Source: Granulicella aggregans
GTDB lineage: Bacteria; Acidobacteriota; Terriglobia; Terriglobales; Acidobacteriaceae
NCBI RefSeq assembly: GCF_014203275.1
Contig: NZ_JACHIP010000004.1
Coordinates: 62,001-126,000, forward strand
DNA length: 64,000 bases
Direction: 5' to 3'
Part shown: positions 33,848-42,663 of the stretch, one piece after another
Layout: every line of letters starts with the position of its first letter
How positions within the stretch are numbered: the first letter of the stretch is position 1
Made by a program: the position numbers and the translations under genes
Notes under the pieces: model-generated
What the model was told of the DNA's origin: nothing
Database searches by the model: none
What the model saw: the letters and a program-made list of their open reading frames with translations, nothing else

Positions 33848-34085
33848 CGATGAAAAATGCGGTGTCTCGGCAATGCTTTGGTCGAGGTGACGTGTGTCTG
33901 GAGGGAGCTGTGGCGGGGTGCTCCGGGGCTGAAGCCCCGTTCCGTTGAGGGCTGTGATTACCGCGGGGTGAAGACCGCTGCTACTCCGGGTGTCGGGCCC
34001 GAGTTAGGGAGGTGGCTCATAGGGTCCCGGGAGGTTTGTGGCGGACCCACCCATGGCCAAGTGCGAGCCATGGGTGGGCACCCGG
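33848..34085 (+). repeat. Degenerate FW3, two FW4 elements and FW1
   Basis: Decayed FW3 at 33848-33893, FW4 pair at 33918-33990 (CGGGGCTGAAGCCCCG and CGCGGGGTGAAGACCGC), FW1 (CATGGC) at 34046-34085 with one G missing from the right flank. The rest of the 33545-34140 gap shows no gene. Confidence 0.8.
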
Positions 34086-34140
34086 CGTTCGGTGTGGGCG
34101 ACGGGTATTGCGCGAGGGATGGGACCGGACTGCGGTGCCG

Positions 34141-35112
34141 CTAGTGCTTTGCGGCGCGGTACTGCGTGACGTTGGCGGCGTGGTCTTTGAGGGTGGTGGC
34201 GAATCGGCTGTGGCCGTTGGCGTCGGAGACGAAGTAGAGGAAGTCGGACTTTGCGGGGGAGATGGCGGCGCGGAGGGCGGCTACGCCGGGGCTGCAGATG
34301 GGGCCGGGAGGCAGGCCGGAGTGGCGATAGGTGTTGTAGGGGGATTGCGATTGCAGGTCGGAGGCGTAGATGGTGCCTCGGTAGCGGTTTTCAAGCAGGG
34401 CGGCGTAGATGACAGTGGGGTCGGTCTGGAGCGGCATGGACTTTGCGAGGCGGTTGAGGAAGACGCTGGCGACGAGTGGACGCTCGGAGGGCTGGCTGAC
34501 TTCTTTCTCGACGAGTGAGGCGAGGATGACGGTGGTGGCGGCGTGGGCGGGGTTGAGGCCTAGCAGGGCGGCCTGCTGCCGGAAGCGGCGGACCATAGTG
34601 GAGAGCATTTGCAGGGGCGTAGCGCGGCGGGAGAAGTGGTAGGTGTCGGGGAAGAGATAGCCTTCGAGGGACCTTGCTTTGGGATCGTAGCTAGAGATCA
34701 GCTCAGTGTGCTGGCGGGCGGCGGCGAGGAAGTCGGCCCTGGTGCCAAGGCCCGCGGTTTCGACGGCCTGGGAGATGTCGAAGAGGTTGAAGCCTTCGGG
34801 GATGGTAACGGTGCGGGTGTAGACGTCGCCCTTGATGAGGCGGGCGTAGACCTCGGCGAGCGGGGCGGGGTGGTCAAAGCGATACTCGCCGGCCTTGAGG
34901 GTGCCCCCCTTCTGGGCGCGCATGAGGTCGAAGGCGTAGGGGCTGCGGATGACGCCGGAGCGGGCAAGCTGCTGTCCGATGGCGGTGCCGGAGGTGCCCG
35001 TGGCGATGTCGATGAAGGTTTCGGTGGAGGGACCGAAGGGGAGATAGAAGAGATACGCGAAGGCGGCAGCGGCGATGACGGCGAGGAGGAAGAGCGTGGC
35101 TAGGAACTTCAA
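34141..35112 (-). CDS. mltG: Endolytic murein transglycosylase MltG
   Basis: A 323-residue inner-membrane enzyme (YceG family) that cuts nascent glycan strands of peptidoglycan. An N-terminal membrane helix (LATLFLLAVIAAAAFAYLFY) is followed by a LysM-like region (FIDIATGTSGTAIGQQLARS; YTRTVTIPEGFNLFDISQAV) and the catalytic YceG core with LEGYLFPDTYHF, ILASLVEKEVSQPSERPLVA (catalytic Glu202), MPLQTDPTVIYAAL and the closing SPYNTYRHSGLPPGPICSPG. The start is TTG at 35112 with GGAGG about 11 bases upstream; no in-frame ATG gives the N-terminal helix. It is monocistronic here, without the frequent neighbour yqgF. Confidence 0.95.
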   Translation of the reverse strand: MKFLATLFLLAVIAAAAFAYLFYLPFGPSTETFIDIATGTSGTAIGQQLARSGVIRSPYAFDLMRAQKGGTLKAGEYRFDHPAPLAEVYARLIKGDVYTRTVTIPEGFNLFDISQAVETAGLGTRADFLAAARQHTELISSYDPKARSLEGYLFPDTYHFSRRATPLQMLSTMVRRFRQQAALLGLNPAHAATTVILASLVEKEVSQPSERPLVASVFLNRLAKSMPLQTDPTVIYAALLENRYRGTIYASDLQSQSPYNTYRHSGLPPGPICSPGVAALRAAISPAKSDFLYFVSDANGHSRFATTLKDHAANVTQYRAAKH

Positions 35113-35485
35113 AGGTGGATGGCCTCCGTCTCGCCTATTTTAGAGCGGAGCGTGCCTACGACTCTTCACCTCCTGCTATGGGGCCAGGACTCGCGACGCT
35201 ATCTGATGACGTCGAAAAAATCGTCACGATTGCGATTTTGCGTAGGCCGGGCACTGGTCTAACCAGGAAGTTGCAGACGCTAAGCTGTTCCTATTCATCA
35301 TCTTACTGGGATTTGCAGGTATCTTGTCCTTACTGACAACGCGGGACATCCAACCTGAGCCCTCCTCCGTGACTGCGAACCGAGTAACTTTCCGCAGACG
35401 TCACAAGCCGGATCTACAGGCTTGCGGTTCGCAATTTAGATATCGATATCACAAAAAATCGTCCATTTGGATGGAAGGCGAAGTC
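35113..35485. other. Intergenic region upstream of the chemoreceptor
   Basis: About 370 bp without a gene and without any of the hairpin repeats. It must hold the promoters of mltG and of the chemoreceptor gene, but no clear -35/-10 pair was found. Confidence 0.4.
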
Positions 35486-37090
35486 ATGACTCTTAGCAGG
35501 AAGCTTTATGCCGCCTTCGGCGCGGCACTTGTATTCACACTGATCCTGGGCGTTACCGCCTGGGTCTCGATCACACGTATCGGCGACCAGGTCAAGGTCA
35601 GCGCCGCCAGTACACGCCGGCTTGAGATTGCGGGCGAGATGGGAACACTCAGCAGCGAGATGCTCTCTTCCGAGCGCGGCATCATCGTCCGGACACTTTT
35701 AAAGGACGCAGCCAAGGTTGACCAGTACCATGCCGATTTCCTTGAGGATGCGAGCCACCGCCAGGACCTGCTGAAAGCGGAGAAGGAACTGGCGACGAGT
35801 GACAAAGACAGACAGATCATCGACGAGATGACGGCGCAGTACGCGCAGAGAATCGAGGCCCACGACAAGCTCTATGCGCTGGCGCGTTCGGGCGACGGGG
35901 CTGCCGCCGCAGCCCTGCAAGGCGGCACGCTATTGCCCATGTCGAAGGCGTCCCAGGCGTCGGTTGATGCCTTACGGAAGGTCGCGACCGAGCAGGTAGA
36001 GGAGGCGGCTGCGGCAAGCGCTTCTACTGTGACGTTCAGCGTGTGGCTGGTCGGGATCATGGTGCTTCTGTCGCTTGGCATGGGCGCAGTGGTCATCTAC
36101 ATCGTGCGCGGCATCAATGACGCTCTCACGCGAACTGTGATCGAACTTTCGGAGGGAGCGGAGCAGATCGCATCGGCATCGTCGCAGGTGTCGTCCTCGA
36201 GCCAGTCGCTGGCGCAGGGATCGTCGCAGCAGGCAGCAAGCCTCGAAGAGACTTCTGCCTCCGCTGAGGAGATCAATTCGATGGCGCATAAGAACAATGA
36301 GAATGCAGGTGCCATGGCCACGCTGGTAGGCGAGTCCAAGGTCGAGTTCGTCAACACAAACCGTGAGCTTGCCGAGATGATGGCTGCCATGGACGGGATC
36401 AACGACTCAAGCGGCAAGATCGCAAAGATCATCAAGATCATCGATGAGATCGCCTTCCAGACAAACATCCTGGCTTTGAATGCCGCTGTTGAGGCGGCCC
36501 GCGCGGGCGAAGCGGGTATGGGTTTCGCGGTGGTTGCCGACGAGGTACGCAGCCTCGCACAACGCAGTGCGCAGGCCGCCAAGGACACGGCGAGCCTGAT
36601 TGAGGACTCCGTTGTGAAGTCGCAGGCTGGGAAGACGAAGCTGGTTGGAGTGGTGACTTCCATACACCGTATCTCGGGAGAGTTCACCAGCCTGAGCACG
36701 CTCGTCGACGAGGTGAGTCACGGAAGCCAGGAGCAATCCGCCGGTATCGCACAGATTGGCAGGGCGCTCTCCCAGATGGAAAACGTGACCCAGACTACGG
36801 CAGCGAGCGCGGAAGAGAGCGCGGCTGCGGCGGAGGAGTTGAACGCGCAGTCGGAGTCCATGAAGGAGCTGACGGCACGCCTGAATGAGATGGTCGGGGC
36901 TACGTTGGACTCGAGCCTGGGCTCAAGTCGATCGGCTCGTCCGAGCCTCATTCGCTCGAATGTAAGCAGGGCGAAACCGGCAAAGCGTGTCGCTGCATCG
37001 TTCTCCGGCAAGCTTCACCAGGGCGGATCGAAGTCGCAGGCTTCGGCCGAAGCGAGCTTTCCGATGGAGGACAGCTTTAGCAGTTTCTAG
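35486..37090 (+). CDS. Methyl-accepting chemotaxis protein
   Basis: 534 residues. TM1 lies at ~5-28 (LYAAFGAALVFTLILGV), then a ~155-residue periplasmic four-helix-bundle-like sensor (residues 29-183) and TM2 at ~184-207 (VWLVGIMVLLSLGMGAVVIY). The cytoplasmic signalling domain has the highly conserved hairpin tip IAFQTNILALNAAVEAARAG (~320-342) followed by FAVVADEVRSLAQRSAQAAK. Heptad-rich Gln/Ser/Ala helices flank the tip. No clear HAMP domain is seen after TM2. ATG 35486 has GGAAGG 7 bases upstream; the longer frame from 35324 is not supported. No che genes are nearby, so it is an orphan receptor. C-rich codon use differs from nearby genes. Confidence 0.94.
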   Translation: MTLSRKLYAAFGAALVFTLILGVTAWVSITRIGDQVKVSAASTRRLEIAGEMGTLSSEMLSSERGIIVRTLLKDAAKVDQYHADFLEDASHRQDLLKAEKELATSDKDRQIIDEMTAQYAQRIEAHDKLYALARSGDGAAAAALQGGTLLPMSKASQASVDALRKVATEQVEEAAAASASTVTFSVWLVGIMVLLSLGMGAVVIYIVRGINDALTRTVIELSEGAEQIASASSQVSSSSQSLAQGSSQQAASLEETSASAEEINSMAHKNNENAGAMATLVGESKVEFVNTNRELAEMMAAMDGINDSSGKIAKIIKIIDEIAFQTNILALNAAVEAARAGEAGMGFAVVADEVRSLAQRSAQAAKDTASLIEDSVVKSQAGKTKLVGVVTSIHRISGEFTSLSTLVDEVSHGSQEQSAGIAQIGRALSQMENVTQTTAASAEESAAAAEELNAQSESMKELTARLNEMVGATLDSSLGSSRSARPSLIRSNVSRAKPAKRVAASFSGKLHQGGSKSQASAEASFPMEDSFSSF

Positions 37091-37115
37091 CTTTTCGAAC
37101 TGGCTTACCGATCTG

Positions 37116-37158
37116 GCGGAAGGAGTGTTTCCGGGAACTACCGAAGCACTCCTTCCGC
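37116..37158. terminator. Inverted repeat after the chemoreceptor gene
   Basis: 12-bp perfect arms GCGGAAGGAGTG (37116-37127) and CACTCCTTCCGC (37147-37158) with a 19-nt loop, 26 bp after the stop. It has no T-run, so it may be a transcript-stabilising hairpin or a factor-dependent terminator. Confidence 0.45.
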
Positions 37159-37385
37159 ACAGTCTCCGTTGAAGAGCAGGAATGGGGTTAGACGAAGCAT
37201 CGCATTCTCCATTGAGAAGGAACCTTTGCAGCGCTGCCCTTGTTCCTTCACGAAGCGGCAACCATTCAGGTGGAAAATGAAGCGCGAGCGCGGTCTGAGC
37301 CGTTGCGGCCAAGACGTGTCTGCGGGATAAAATGGGCGGGAAAAGATCAGGCTCCGCTCAAGACTTTCAGGCTCGAGGTCCTTCT

Positions 37386-37793
37386 ATGGTTCGCAGCGTG
37401 TTGTCGATCCTTGCTGGAACCGTCGTGTTGACGGTGGCGTCGTTTGCGATCGAGGCGGTGCTGAATCTCCTGCTGCTCCGGGCGTTTCCCCATGCCCTGC
37501 CGAATGCGGAGGCGCTGCGGACGAACCTGTGGGCACGGGCTGTGATGTTTGCATATGGCTTTGTCTGCGTGGCTGCCGGAGGGTATGTTGCGGCGCGGAT
37601 TGCGCGGCGATCTCCGATGACGCATGCGGCGGTGCTGGGGGTGATTCAGGCGGGGCTTACGGTTGCGGCGATGTTTTCGCCGGAGGGGAACCATGCTTCG
37701 CGGGTGCAATGGACACTGACTGCGGTTCTGAGTGTTCCTGCGGCTTTGGCGGGCGGGGCGCTATGCAGAAACGGAATCAGGAACGGGGAGTGA
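37386..37793 (+). CDS. Small integral membrane protein
   Basis: 135 residues with four predicted membrane helices: SVLSILAGTVVLTVASFAI, AVMFAYGFVCVAAGGYVAAR, AAVLGVIQAGLTVAAMF and LTAVLSVPAALAGGALC. The family is not recognised beyond that. ATG 37386 has GAGG upstream; the longer frame from 37332 adds no membrane helix. The next gene starts 3 bp after its stop, so the two form a unit. Confidence 0.7.
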   Translation: MVRSVLSILAGTVVLTVASFAIEAVLNLLLLRAFPHALPNAEALRTNLWARAVMFAYGFVCVAAGGYVAARIARRSPMTHAAVLGVIQAGLTVAAMFSPEGNHASRVQWTLTAVLSVPAALAGGALCRNGIRNGE

Positions 37794-37796
37794 CGT

Positions 37797-38180
37797 ATGG
37801 GCGAGGAAGAGATACGGGCGGCTCTGGAGGCGCATTGGCGGGCTTCGGCGAGTGGGGATCTAGAGGCGGAGCATGCGATCTATGCTGACGATGCGGTGTG
37901 CGATTATCCGCAGTCGGGCGAGCGGATCTTCGGGCGTAAAAATTTGCAGGCGTTGCGGGGACATCATCCGGGGAAGCCGTCGGGGTTCGAGGTGAGGCGG
38001 ATCGTTGGGCGAGGCGACGTTTGGGTTACGGAGTACACCATCGTCTACCAGGGCAAGCCGGCTTATACGGTGAGCATCATGGAGTTTCGCGACGGTAAGG
38101 TGGTGCATGAGACGCAGTACTTTGCGGAGGGGTTTGAGGCTCCGGAGTGGCGGCGGGAGTGGGTGGGGAGGATGGGGTAA
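37797..38180 (+). CDS. SnoaL-like / NTF2-fold protein
   Basis: 127 residues with the NTF2-like cone fold pattern: EIRAALEAHWRASASGDLEA, YADDAVCDYPQSGERIFGRK, WVTEYTIVYQGKPAYTVSIM and EFRDGKVVHETQYFAEGFEA. Such proteins are small-ligand binders or isomerases; the ligand is unknown. GGGGAG just before the start and a 3-bp gap from the membrane protein gene indicate co-transcription. Confidence 0.85.
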   Translation: MGEEEIRAALEAHWRASASGDLEAEHAIYADDAVCDYPQSGERIFGRKNLQALRGHHPGKPSGFEVRRIVGRGDVWVTEYTIVYQGKPAYTVSIMEFRDGKVVHETQYFAEGFEAPEWRREWVGRMG

Positions 38181-38231
38181 TCACTGAGGCAGAGTGGGTC
38201 TGGATCGGTAGAGAGCGTTCCGCTTCGAAGA

Positions 38232-38271
38232 CCCACCCATGACCAAGGGCGAGTCATGGGTGGGGCACCCG
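38232..38271 (+). repeat. FW1 hairpin with fully compensated CATGAC / GTCATG stem
   Basis: CCCACCCATGAC and GTCATGGGTGGGG pair along 12 bases; the G-to-A change on the left arm is matched by C-to-T on the right. Confidence 0.9.
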
Positions 38272-38362
38272 GCTGTATCTGTATGTATCCGCCCAGGGCA
38301 ATGTCCGAATTTGACGGAGTTCTGTCATGGCGATTCCGTTTGCGCCGGCCTAGGGTGGATCT

Positions 38363-38378
38363 TGTGAGAGACCTCACA
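38363..38378. promoter_or_regulatory. CRP/FNR-type palindrome TGTGA-N6-TCACA
   Basis: TGTGAGAGACCTCACA is a perfect match to the TGTGA-N6-TCACA consensus of CRP-family regulators. It ends right against the AGGAGG Shine-Dalgarno sequence (38379) of the HD-domain gene. In RNA it would form a GUGAG-AGAC-CUCAC hairpin next to the ribosome site. Its position suggests repression or translational control rather than activation. Confidence 0.5.
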
Positions 38379-38389
38379 GGAGGTAGGGT

Positions 38390-39058
38390 ATGACGGTTCC
38401 ATCAGTAGCAGAGATTTCAGGGAAGTCGATCGCCGATGTCCAGATTCCCGAGACGAAGCTGGCGCGCGAGATCACAGAGTTTATTCGCGACACAGAGAAT
38501 GAGCTTCTCTTCAACCACTCCAGCCGGGTGTATTACTTCGGAGCCATTGCGGGCAAGCAGCGCGGGCTGAAGTTCGATGCGGAGCTGCTTTACGCGGGGG
38601 CGATGTTCCACGATGTGGGCCTGATGCCAAGTCACAGCAGCAGCACGGACCGCTTCGAGGTGGATGGCGCAAACGCTGCGCGGGAGTTTCTGAAGACGAG
38701 AGGCATCGCGAAGGAGAACCTCGATACGGTGTGGACCGCGATCGCGCTTCACACGACTCCGGGAATTCCGCAATATATGCAGCCGGTGGTGGCCCTGGTG
38801 ACCGCAGGGGTGGAGATGGATGTGCTGGGTCTGACCTACTCCCAATTCACCGACGAGGTTCGAGAGGCTGTTGTTGCGGCCTATCCGCGCTCGGAGCATT
38901 TCAAGGAGGACATCCTCCAGGCGTTCTACGACGGAATCCACAAGAAGCCCGAGACGACGTTTGGGAATGTTAAAGCCGATGTGCTCGCGGACAAGGACCC
39001 GCAGTTTTCGCGCGGTAACTTCTGCGATGTTATCCGGGGATCTCGCTGGAAGGCTTGA
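38390..39058 (+). CDS. HD-domain hydrolase (cyanamide-hydratase-like)
   Basis: 222 residues with metal-binding HD residues: His43 in LLFNHSSRVYYFG, His74-Asp75 in AGAMFHDVGLMP and a later His in WTAIALHTTPGIPQYMQP. This pattern resembles the cyanamide-hydratase-like HD subgroup, which hydrates nitrile-type compounds. The substrate here is a guess. A very strong AGGAGG precedes the ATG. A GlxA-type regulator follows 61 bp downstream on the same strand, suggesting that the regulator controls this enzyme or responds to its product. Confidence 0.85.
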   Translation: MTVPSVAEISGKSIADVQIPETKLAREITEFIRDTENELLFNHSSRVYYFGAIAGKQRGLKFDAELLYAGAMFHDVGLMPSHSSSTDRFEVDGANAAREFLKTRGIAKENLDTVWTAIALHTTPGIPQYMQPVVALVTAGVEMDVLGLTYSQFTDEVREAVVAAYPRSEHFKEDILQAFYDGIHKKPETTFGNVKADVLADKDPQFSRGNFCDVIRGSRWKA

Positions 39059-39119
39059 TGGGGTGATCGGAGCTGGATCTTCCCGGAACGTTGAAGACGG
39101 CCACGCCTAGAATGGCAGC

Positions 39120-40058
39120 ATGCGAAGGGTGGTTGTCAGCGGTCCGGCTCCGGTCCAGATTCTCGATGTGGCCGGGCCGATTGAAGTGTTCTCGAACGTC
39201 CCGGACTATCAGGTAGACCTGGTGAGCTTCGATGGCTCACACGGACTGTTGACGAGCCGGGGACTCAGTCTTGCGGGCGCTGTGCCACATAGTGACATCA
39301 CTGGCAGGATCGATACGCTGGTCATAGCGGGCGGGCCGGGAGCGGAGAGTGGCGAGTACGACGACGCCTATCTGGATTGGATCGCCGACGCGGCGGCGCG
39401 ATCGCGGCGGGTTGCGGCCATCTGCACGGGTGCGTTTCTGCTTGCGGCTGCTGGTCTGCTCGATGGCAAGAAGGCTGTGACGCACTGGAAGCATTGCGAT
39501 CAGCTTGCGCGAGAGTTTCCTAAGGTCGACGTGCATCGCGATCCCATATTTCTGAGGGATGGGCAGATCTATACCTCAGCGGGGATCACTGCGGGAATCG
39601 ACCTGAGTCTTGCGCTGGTCGAGGAAGACCACGGGCACCAGACGGCCTTGGCGGTGGCTCGGCAGTTGGTGATGTTCCTGGTCCGACCGGGCGGGCAGTC
39701 GCAGTATAGCCACATGCTTTCGCATCAGGCGGTCCGCTCTGATCCCTTGCGCGAGTTGCAGGTTTATATGCTGGAGAATCTGAAGGCGGACCTTTCTGTG
39801 GAGACGCTGGCGGAAAGGATGGGGATGAGTGCCCGCAACTTCTCGAGGGTATGCCTGCGCGAGACGAAGCTGAATCCGGGACAGTTGGTTGACCGGGCAC
39901 GCGTCGAGGCTGCGCAGCAGATGATCGACAGTTCCGCCATGGGGCTGAAAGAGATTGCGGATGCGTGCGGATTCGGGTCGCCCGATTCCATGCGGCGCGT
40001 GTTTCAGCGGGTGATCGGGATTACGCCCGGGGAGTACACGAAGCGGTTCAAGCGGTAG
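39120..40058 (+). CDS. GlxA-type AraC-family regulator with DJ-1/PfpI domain
   Basis: 312 residues. The N-terminal DJ-1/PfpI-like domain (~1-170) contains VVVSGPAPVQILDVAGPIEV and the nucleophile-elbow region AAICTGAFLLAAAGLLDGKK with a cysteine. The C-terminal AraC HTH (~215-312) has LSVETLAERMGMSARNFSRV and MGLKEIADACGFGSPDSMRR, ending in the usual GITPGEYTKRF. Such proteins sense amide or nitrogen compounds and activate neighbouring genes. It follows the HD-domain gene and precedes tgt. Confidence 0.93.
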   Translation: MRRVVVSGPAPVQILDVAGPIEVFSNVPDYQVDLVSFDGSHGLLTSRGLSLAGAVPHSDITGRIDTLVIAGGPGAESGEYDDAYLDWIADAAARSRRVAAICTGAFLLAAAGLLDGKKAVTHWKHCDQLAREFPKVDVHRDPIFLRDGQIYTSAGITAGIDLSLALVEEDHGHQTALAVARQLVMFLVRPGGQSQYSHMLSHQAVRSDPLRELQVYMLENLKADLSVETLAERMGMSARNFSRVCLRETKLNPGQLVDRARVEAAQQMIDSSAMGLKEIADACGFGSPDSMRRVFQRVIGITPGEYTKRFKR

Positions 40059-40094
40059 TCGATGCCGCTCAGGTGCGCCTCGTACACTTTAGAG

Positions 40095-41225
40095 ATGGGT
40101 TTGAAGTTCGAGGTTTTGAAGACGAGTGATGGTGGTGGGCGGCGTGGGGTGTTGTCGCTGCCGCATGGGGATGTGCAGACGCCGGTGTTTATGCCGGTGG
40201 GGACGGCGGCTACGGTGAAGGCCGTGCCGCAGGATGTGCTGGAGACGAATGGCGCTAGTGGTGTGGGGGCGCGGATTATTCTGGCGAATACGTATCACCT
40301 TTACCTCCGCCCCGGTCATGAACTTGTAAGACGGATGGGTGGGGTGCACAAGTTTATGGGCTGGGACCGCCCTATGCTGACTGATTCGGGCGGGTTCCAG
40401 GTGTTCAGTCTGAGCAAGCTGAGGAAGATCTCTGATGAGGGCGTGGAGTTTCGGTCGCATCTCGATGGGAGCAAGCACTTCTTCTCGCCGGAGCACTCGA
40501 TGGACGTGCAGATTGCGCTGGGGGCGGATGTTGCGATGGTCTTCGATGAGTGTGTGGAGACGCCGGCTACGTGGGAGCGGACGAAGCAGTCGATGGGGCT
40601 GACTCATGCGTGGGCGGCGCGGTCGAAGGAGAGGTTCGAGGCGGAGAAGCATCGTGTGCCTTGGTTTGAGGAGCGTGGGGGGCAGACGCAGAATTTGTTT
40701 GGGATTGTGCAGGGTGGGATGTATGCGGACCTGCGTAAGGAGTCTGCCGAGCGGCTGGTGGAGATGGAGTTTCCCGGGTATGCGATTGGCGGGCTGGCGG
40801 TGGGCGAGCCGAGGGAGGTGACTCGGGAGATGATTGCGCGGACGCTTGAAGTCCTTCCCAAAGACAAGCCGGTGTATGTGATGGGTGTCGGGTATCCGGA
40901 CGAGATTGAAGAGTACGGGAAGATGGGCGTGGACATGATGGACTGCGTGTTGCCTACTCGGGCGGCTCGGCATGGATTGTTGTTTATGCGGGAGCCGGGG
41001 TCTTCAACGGTCGTGCGGATGAATATCAAGAAGAAGGAGTATGCGGAAGATCAGCGGCCTATCGATGAGTCGTGTACGTGCAGAGTGTGTGCGCGGTATA
41101 CACGGGCTTATTTGAGGCACCTTTATTCGAGTGGGGAGGCGTTGAGTGCGGTGTTGAATTCAATTCATAACTTGGCGTTTTATCTGGACACGATGGAGAG
41201 GGTTCGGGGGGAGTTGGCGGGGTGA
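40095..41225 (+). CDS. tgt: tRNA-guanine transglycosylase (queuine/preQ1)
   Basis: A 376-residue enzyme that swaps guanine-34 of tRNAs with GUN anticodons for the queuosine precursor preQ1. Conserved points are the general acid/base Asp97 in MLTDSGGFQVFSL, the nucleophile Asp283 in MMDCVLPTRAARHG, the YAIGGLAVGEPREV loop, and the C-terminal zinc site CTCRVCARYTRAYLRHL. ATG 40095 gives the normal N-terminus LKFEVLKTSDGGGRRG; the frame from 40062 adds 11 unlikely residues. It lies upstream of yajC-secDF, an order common in bacteria (tgt-yajC-secD-secF), but repeats and one unrelated gene now separate them. Confidence 0.97.
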   Translation: MGLKFEVLKTSDGGGRRGVLSLPHGDVQTPVFMPVGTAATVKAVPQDVLETNGASGVGARIILANTYHLYLRPGHELVRRMGGVHKFMGWDRPMLTDSGGFQVFSLSKLRKISDEGVEFRSHLDGSKHFFSPEHSMDVQIALGADVAMVFDECVETPATWERTKQSMGLTHAWAARSKERFEAEKHRVPWFEERGGQTQNLFGIVQGGMYADLRKESAERLVEMEFPGYAIGGLAVGEPREVTREMIARTLEVLPKDKPVYVMGVGYPDEIEEYGKMGVDMMDCVLPTRAARHGLLFMREPGSSTVVRMNIKKKEYAEDQRPIDESCTCRVCARYTRAYLRHLYSSGEALSAVLNSIHNLAFYLDTMERVRGELAG

Positions 41226-41239
41226 GGTTCTGTGGCGGA

Positions 41240-41435
41240 CCCACTCATCGCGTGAGACAACGGCGCGATGAATGGGGAACGGATTTGCAGGCGGGGCTGC
41301 GGGGTTGGGTGAGGGGGAACGAGGGCAGCGTCGGTAGAAAGGTTCGAGCGGTTGTGGCGGTGTTTGGGGGTGATGCAGGTCCTTCGACTGCGGCACTCGC
41401 GGTGATACTGCGAGTGCCTTCGCTCAGGATGACGG
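41240..41435 (+). repeat. FW1 (TCATCGCG stem) and FW2 hairpins
   Basis: FW1 at 41240-41278 with stem TCATCGCG / CGCGATGA. FW2 at 41378-41435 with perfect stem GGCACTCGC / GCGAGTGCC. A degraded HG-like stretch follows at ~41460-41500. Confidence 0.88.
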
Positions 41436-41497
41436 AGTTTTTGGGTAGGGATAAGAGAGCGTTCGTACTTCGCGCTTCGTGGTTCGCGCGAATGTTG

Positions 41498-41998
41498 CTA
41501 GGGCAGTTTGTAGGTGGCGTGGTCTAGGTTCAGGTGGGTGCAGAGGGCTTCGATGACCAGCTCGTGGTCCTGACGCTGGGGGAGGCCGGAGACGGTGACG
41601 GCGCCGATGACACCGGTTCCGGAGATGGTGATGGGGAAGGCGCCTCCGTGGGTGGCGTAGTCCTCGTCGGGGAGCGAGTATTTGGCGGCGAAGGTGGTTC
41701 CCTGCTCCTCTAAATAGAGGCCGGCGGCGTAGGAGCTGCGGTGGAAGCGGGCGACGATGCGGGATTTGCGGAGGACCCAGCGGGCGTTGTCCGGGGTGGT
41801 GCCGGGCAGGGAGGTGAAGAAGATCTGCTGGTCGGGGTCGCCGAACTTGCGGATGTCGATGACTACAGGGTGCTTACGGGTTTCGGCGAGGGCGCGGAGG
41901 GAGTTGCCGAGGGCCCAGGCGGTTTCATTGTCGAAGCTGGGGAAGACGAGTTCTTTTTCCTGGAGGGCAATCTGGGCGCGGTCGGATGCTATGGACAT
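41498..41998 (-). CDS. UPF0303 / heme-degrading-domain (GlcG-like) protein
   Basis: 166 residues: VIDIRKFGDPDQQIFFTSLP, FHRSSYAAGLYLEEQGTTFA, YATHGGAFPITISGTGVIGA and VTVSGLPQRQDHELVIEAL match the UPF0303 (YBR137W-type) family, related to GlcG/HbpS small-ligand proteins. The biochemical role is not settled. ATG 41998 is chosen; the longer frame runs into an FW1 repeat. It is inserted between tgt and yajC on the opposite strand. Confidence 0.86.
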   Translation of the reverse strand: MSIASDRAQIALQEKELVFPSFDNETAWALGNSLRALAETRKHPVVIDIRKFGDPDQQIFFTSLPGTTPDNARWVLRKSRIVARFHRSSYAAGLYLEEQGTTFAAKYSLPDEDYATHGGAFPITISGTGVIGAVTVSGLPQRQDHELVIEALCTHLNLDHATYKLP

Positions 41999-42048
41999 GG
42001 TGTGGGAGAGTTTAGCGCATGAGGGTGACGGGAGGGTGTGGTGGCAGA

Positions 42049-42158
42049 CCCACCCATGGCCAAAGGCGAGCCATGGGTGGGGCACCCAGGTTCGTGGCGC
42101 GCCTCGCACGAAGGCCCACCTTATCGACGATGAAGCCGTCGCGAAGATGGGGCACCCG
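42049..42158 (+). repeat. Two FW1 hairpins, the second with a different stem
   Basis: FW1 (CATGGC) at 42049-42088. A second FW1 frame at 42115-42158 (CCCACC ... GATGGGGCACCCG) contains CGACG / CGTCG instead of the usual stem. Confidence 0.8.
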
Positions 42159-42317
42159 ACTTTGTGGCGCAGCTTAGGCTTGGCACTGATGGCCTTCAGG
42201 TGCGATCATTATGTGTTCCGCTAGCCGCTGACCGCCTCTTCGAGCTTTCTTCGGGAAGCGCGCCGGGCGGCGGCTTTTTAGCGTTCCCTGTTTTGGGCAG
42301 GACTGGAGTTCTCTTTG

Positions 42318-42629
42318 ATGTTGGCGATGTGGCTTGATGGATTGGGCGGTTTTGGTTTGGGAAATCTGGGCGGGTTGGCTTTGCCAATCCTGTTCTTCGG
42401 CGTGATGTACTTTTTGATGATCGTGCCGAACCAGAAGAAGCAGAAGAAGTGGCAGGAGATGCTGGGCCAGTTGAAGAGCGGCGATACGGTGACCACCAAC
42501 GGTGGGATCCGGGGTAAGGTTCTGACGGTTAAAGATGACGTCGTCATCGTTCGCGTGCAGCCGGATGGTGTGAAGCTCGAGTTTGTGAAGAGCGCGATTG
42601 CGGCGGTTACTACGGATGAGGCTGCTTAG
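42318..42629 (+). CDS. yajC: Preprotein translocase accessory subunit YajC
   Basis: 103 residues. One membrane helix (GGLALPILFFGVMYFLMIVP) is followed by the family signature NQKKQKKWQEMLGQLKSGD and the conserved TTNGGIRGKVLTVKDDVVIV. YajC associates with SecDF in the inner membrane. ATG 42318, with a TTG directly before it, has GGAG upstream. It is the first gene of the yajC-secD-secF set, separated from secD by 228 bp that contain repeats. Confidence 0.95.
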   Translation: MLAMWLDGLGGFGLGNLGGLALPILFFGVMYFLMIVPNQKKQKKWQEMLGQLKSGDTVTTNGGIRGKVLTVKDDVVIVRVQPDGVKLEFVKSAIAAVTTDEAA

Positions 42630-42663
42630 GATTTTGTTGTGAGTAAGGCGGGTTTGTGGCGGA

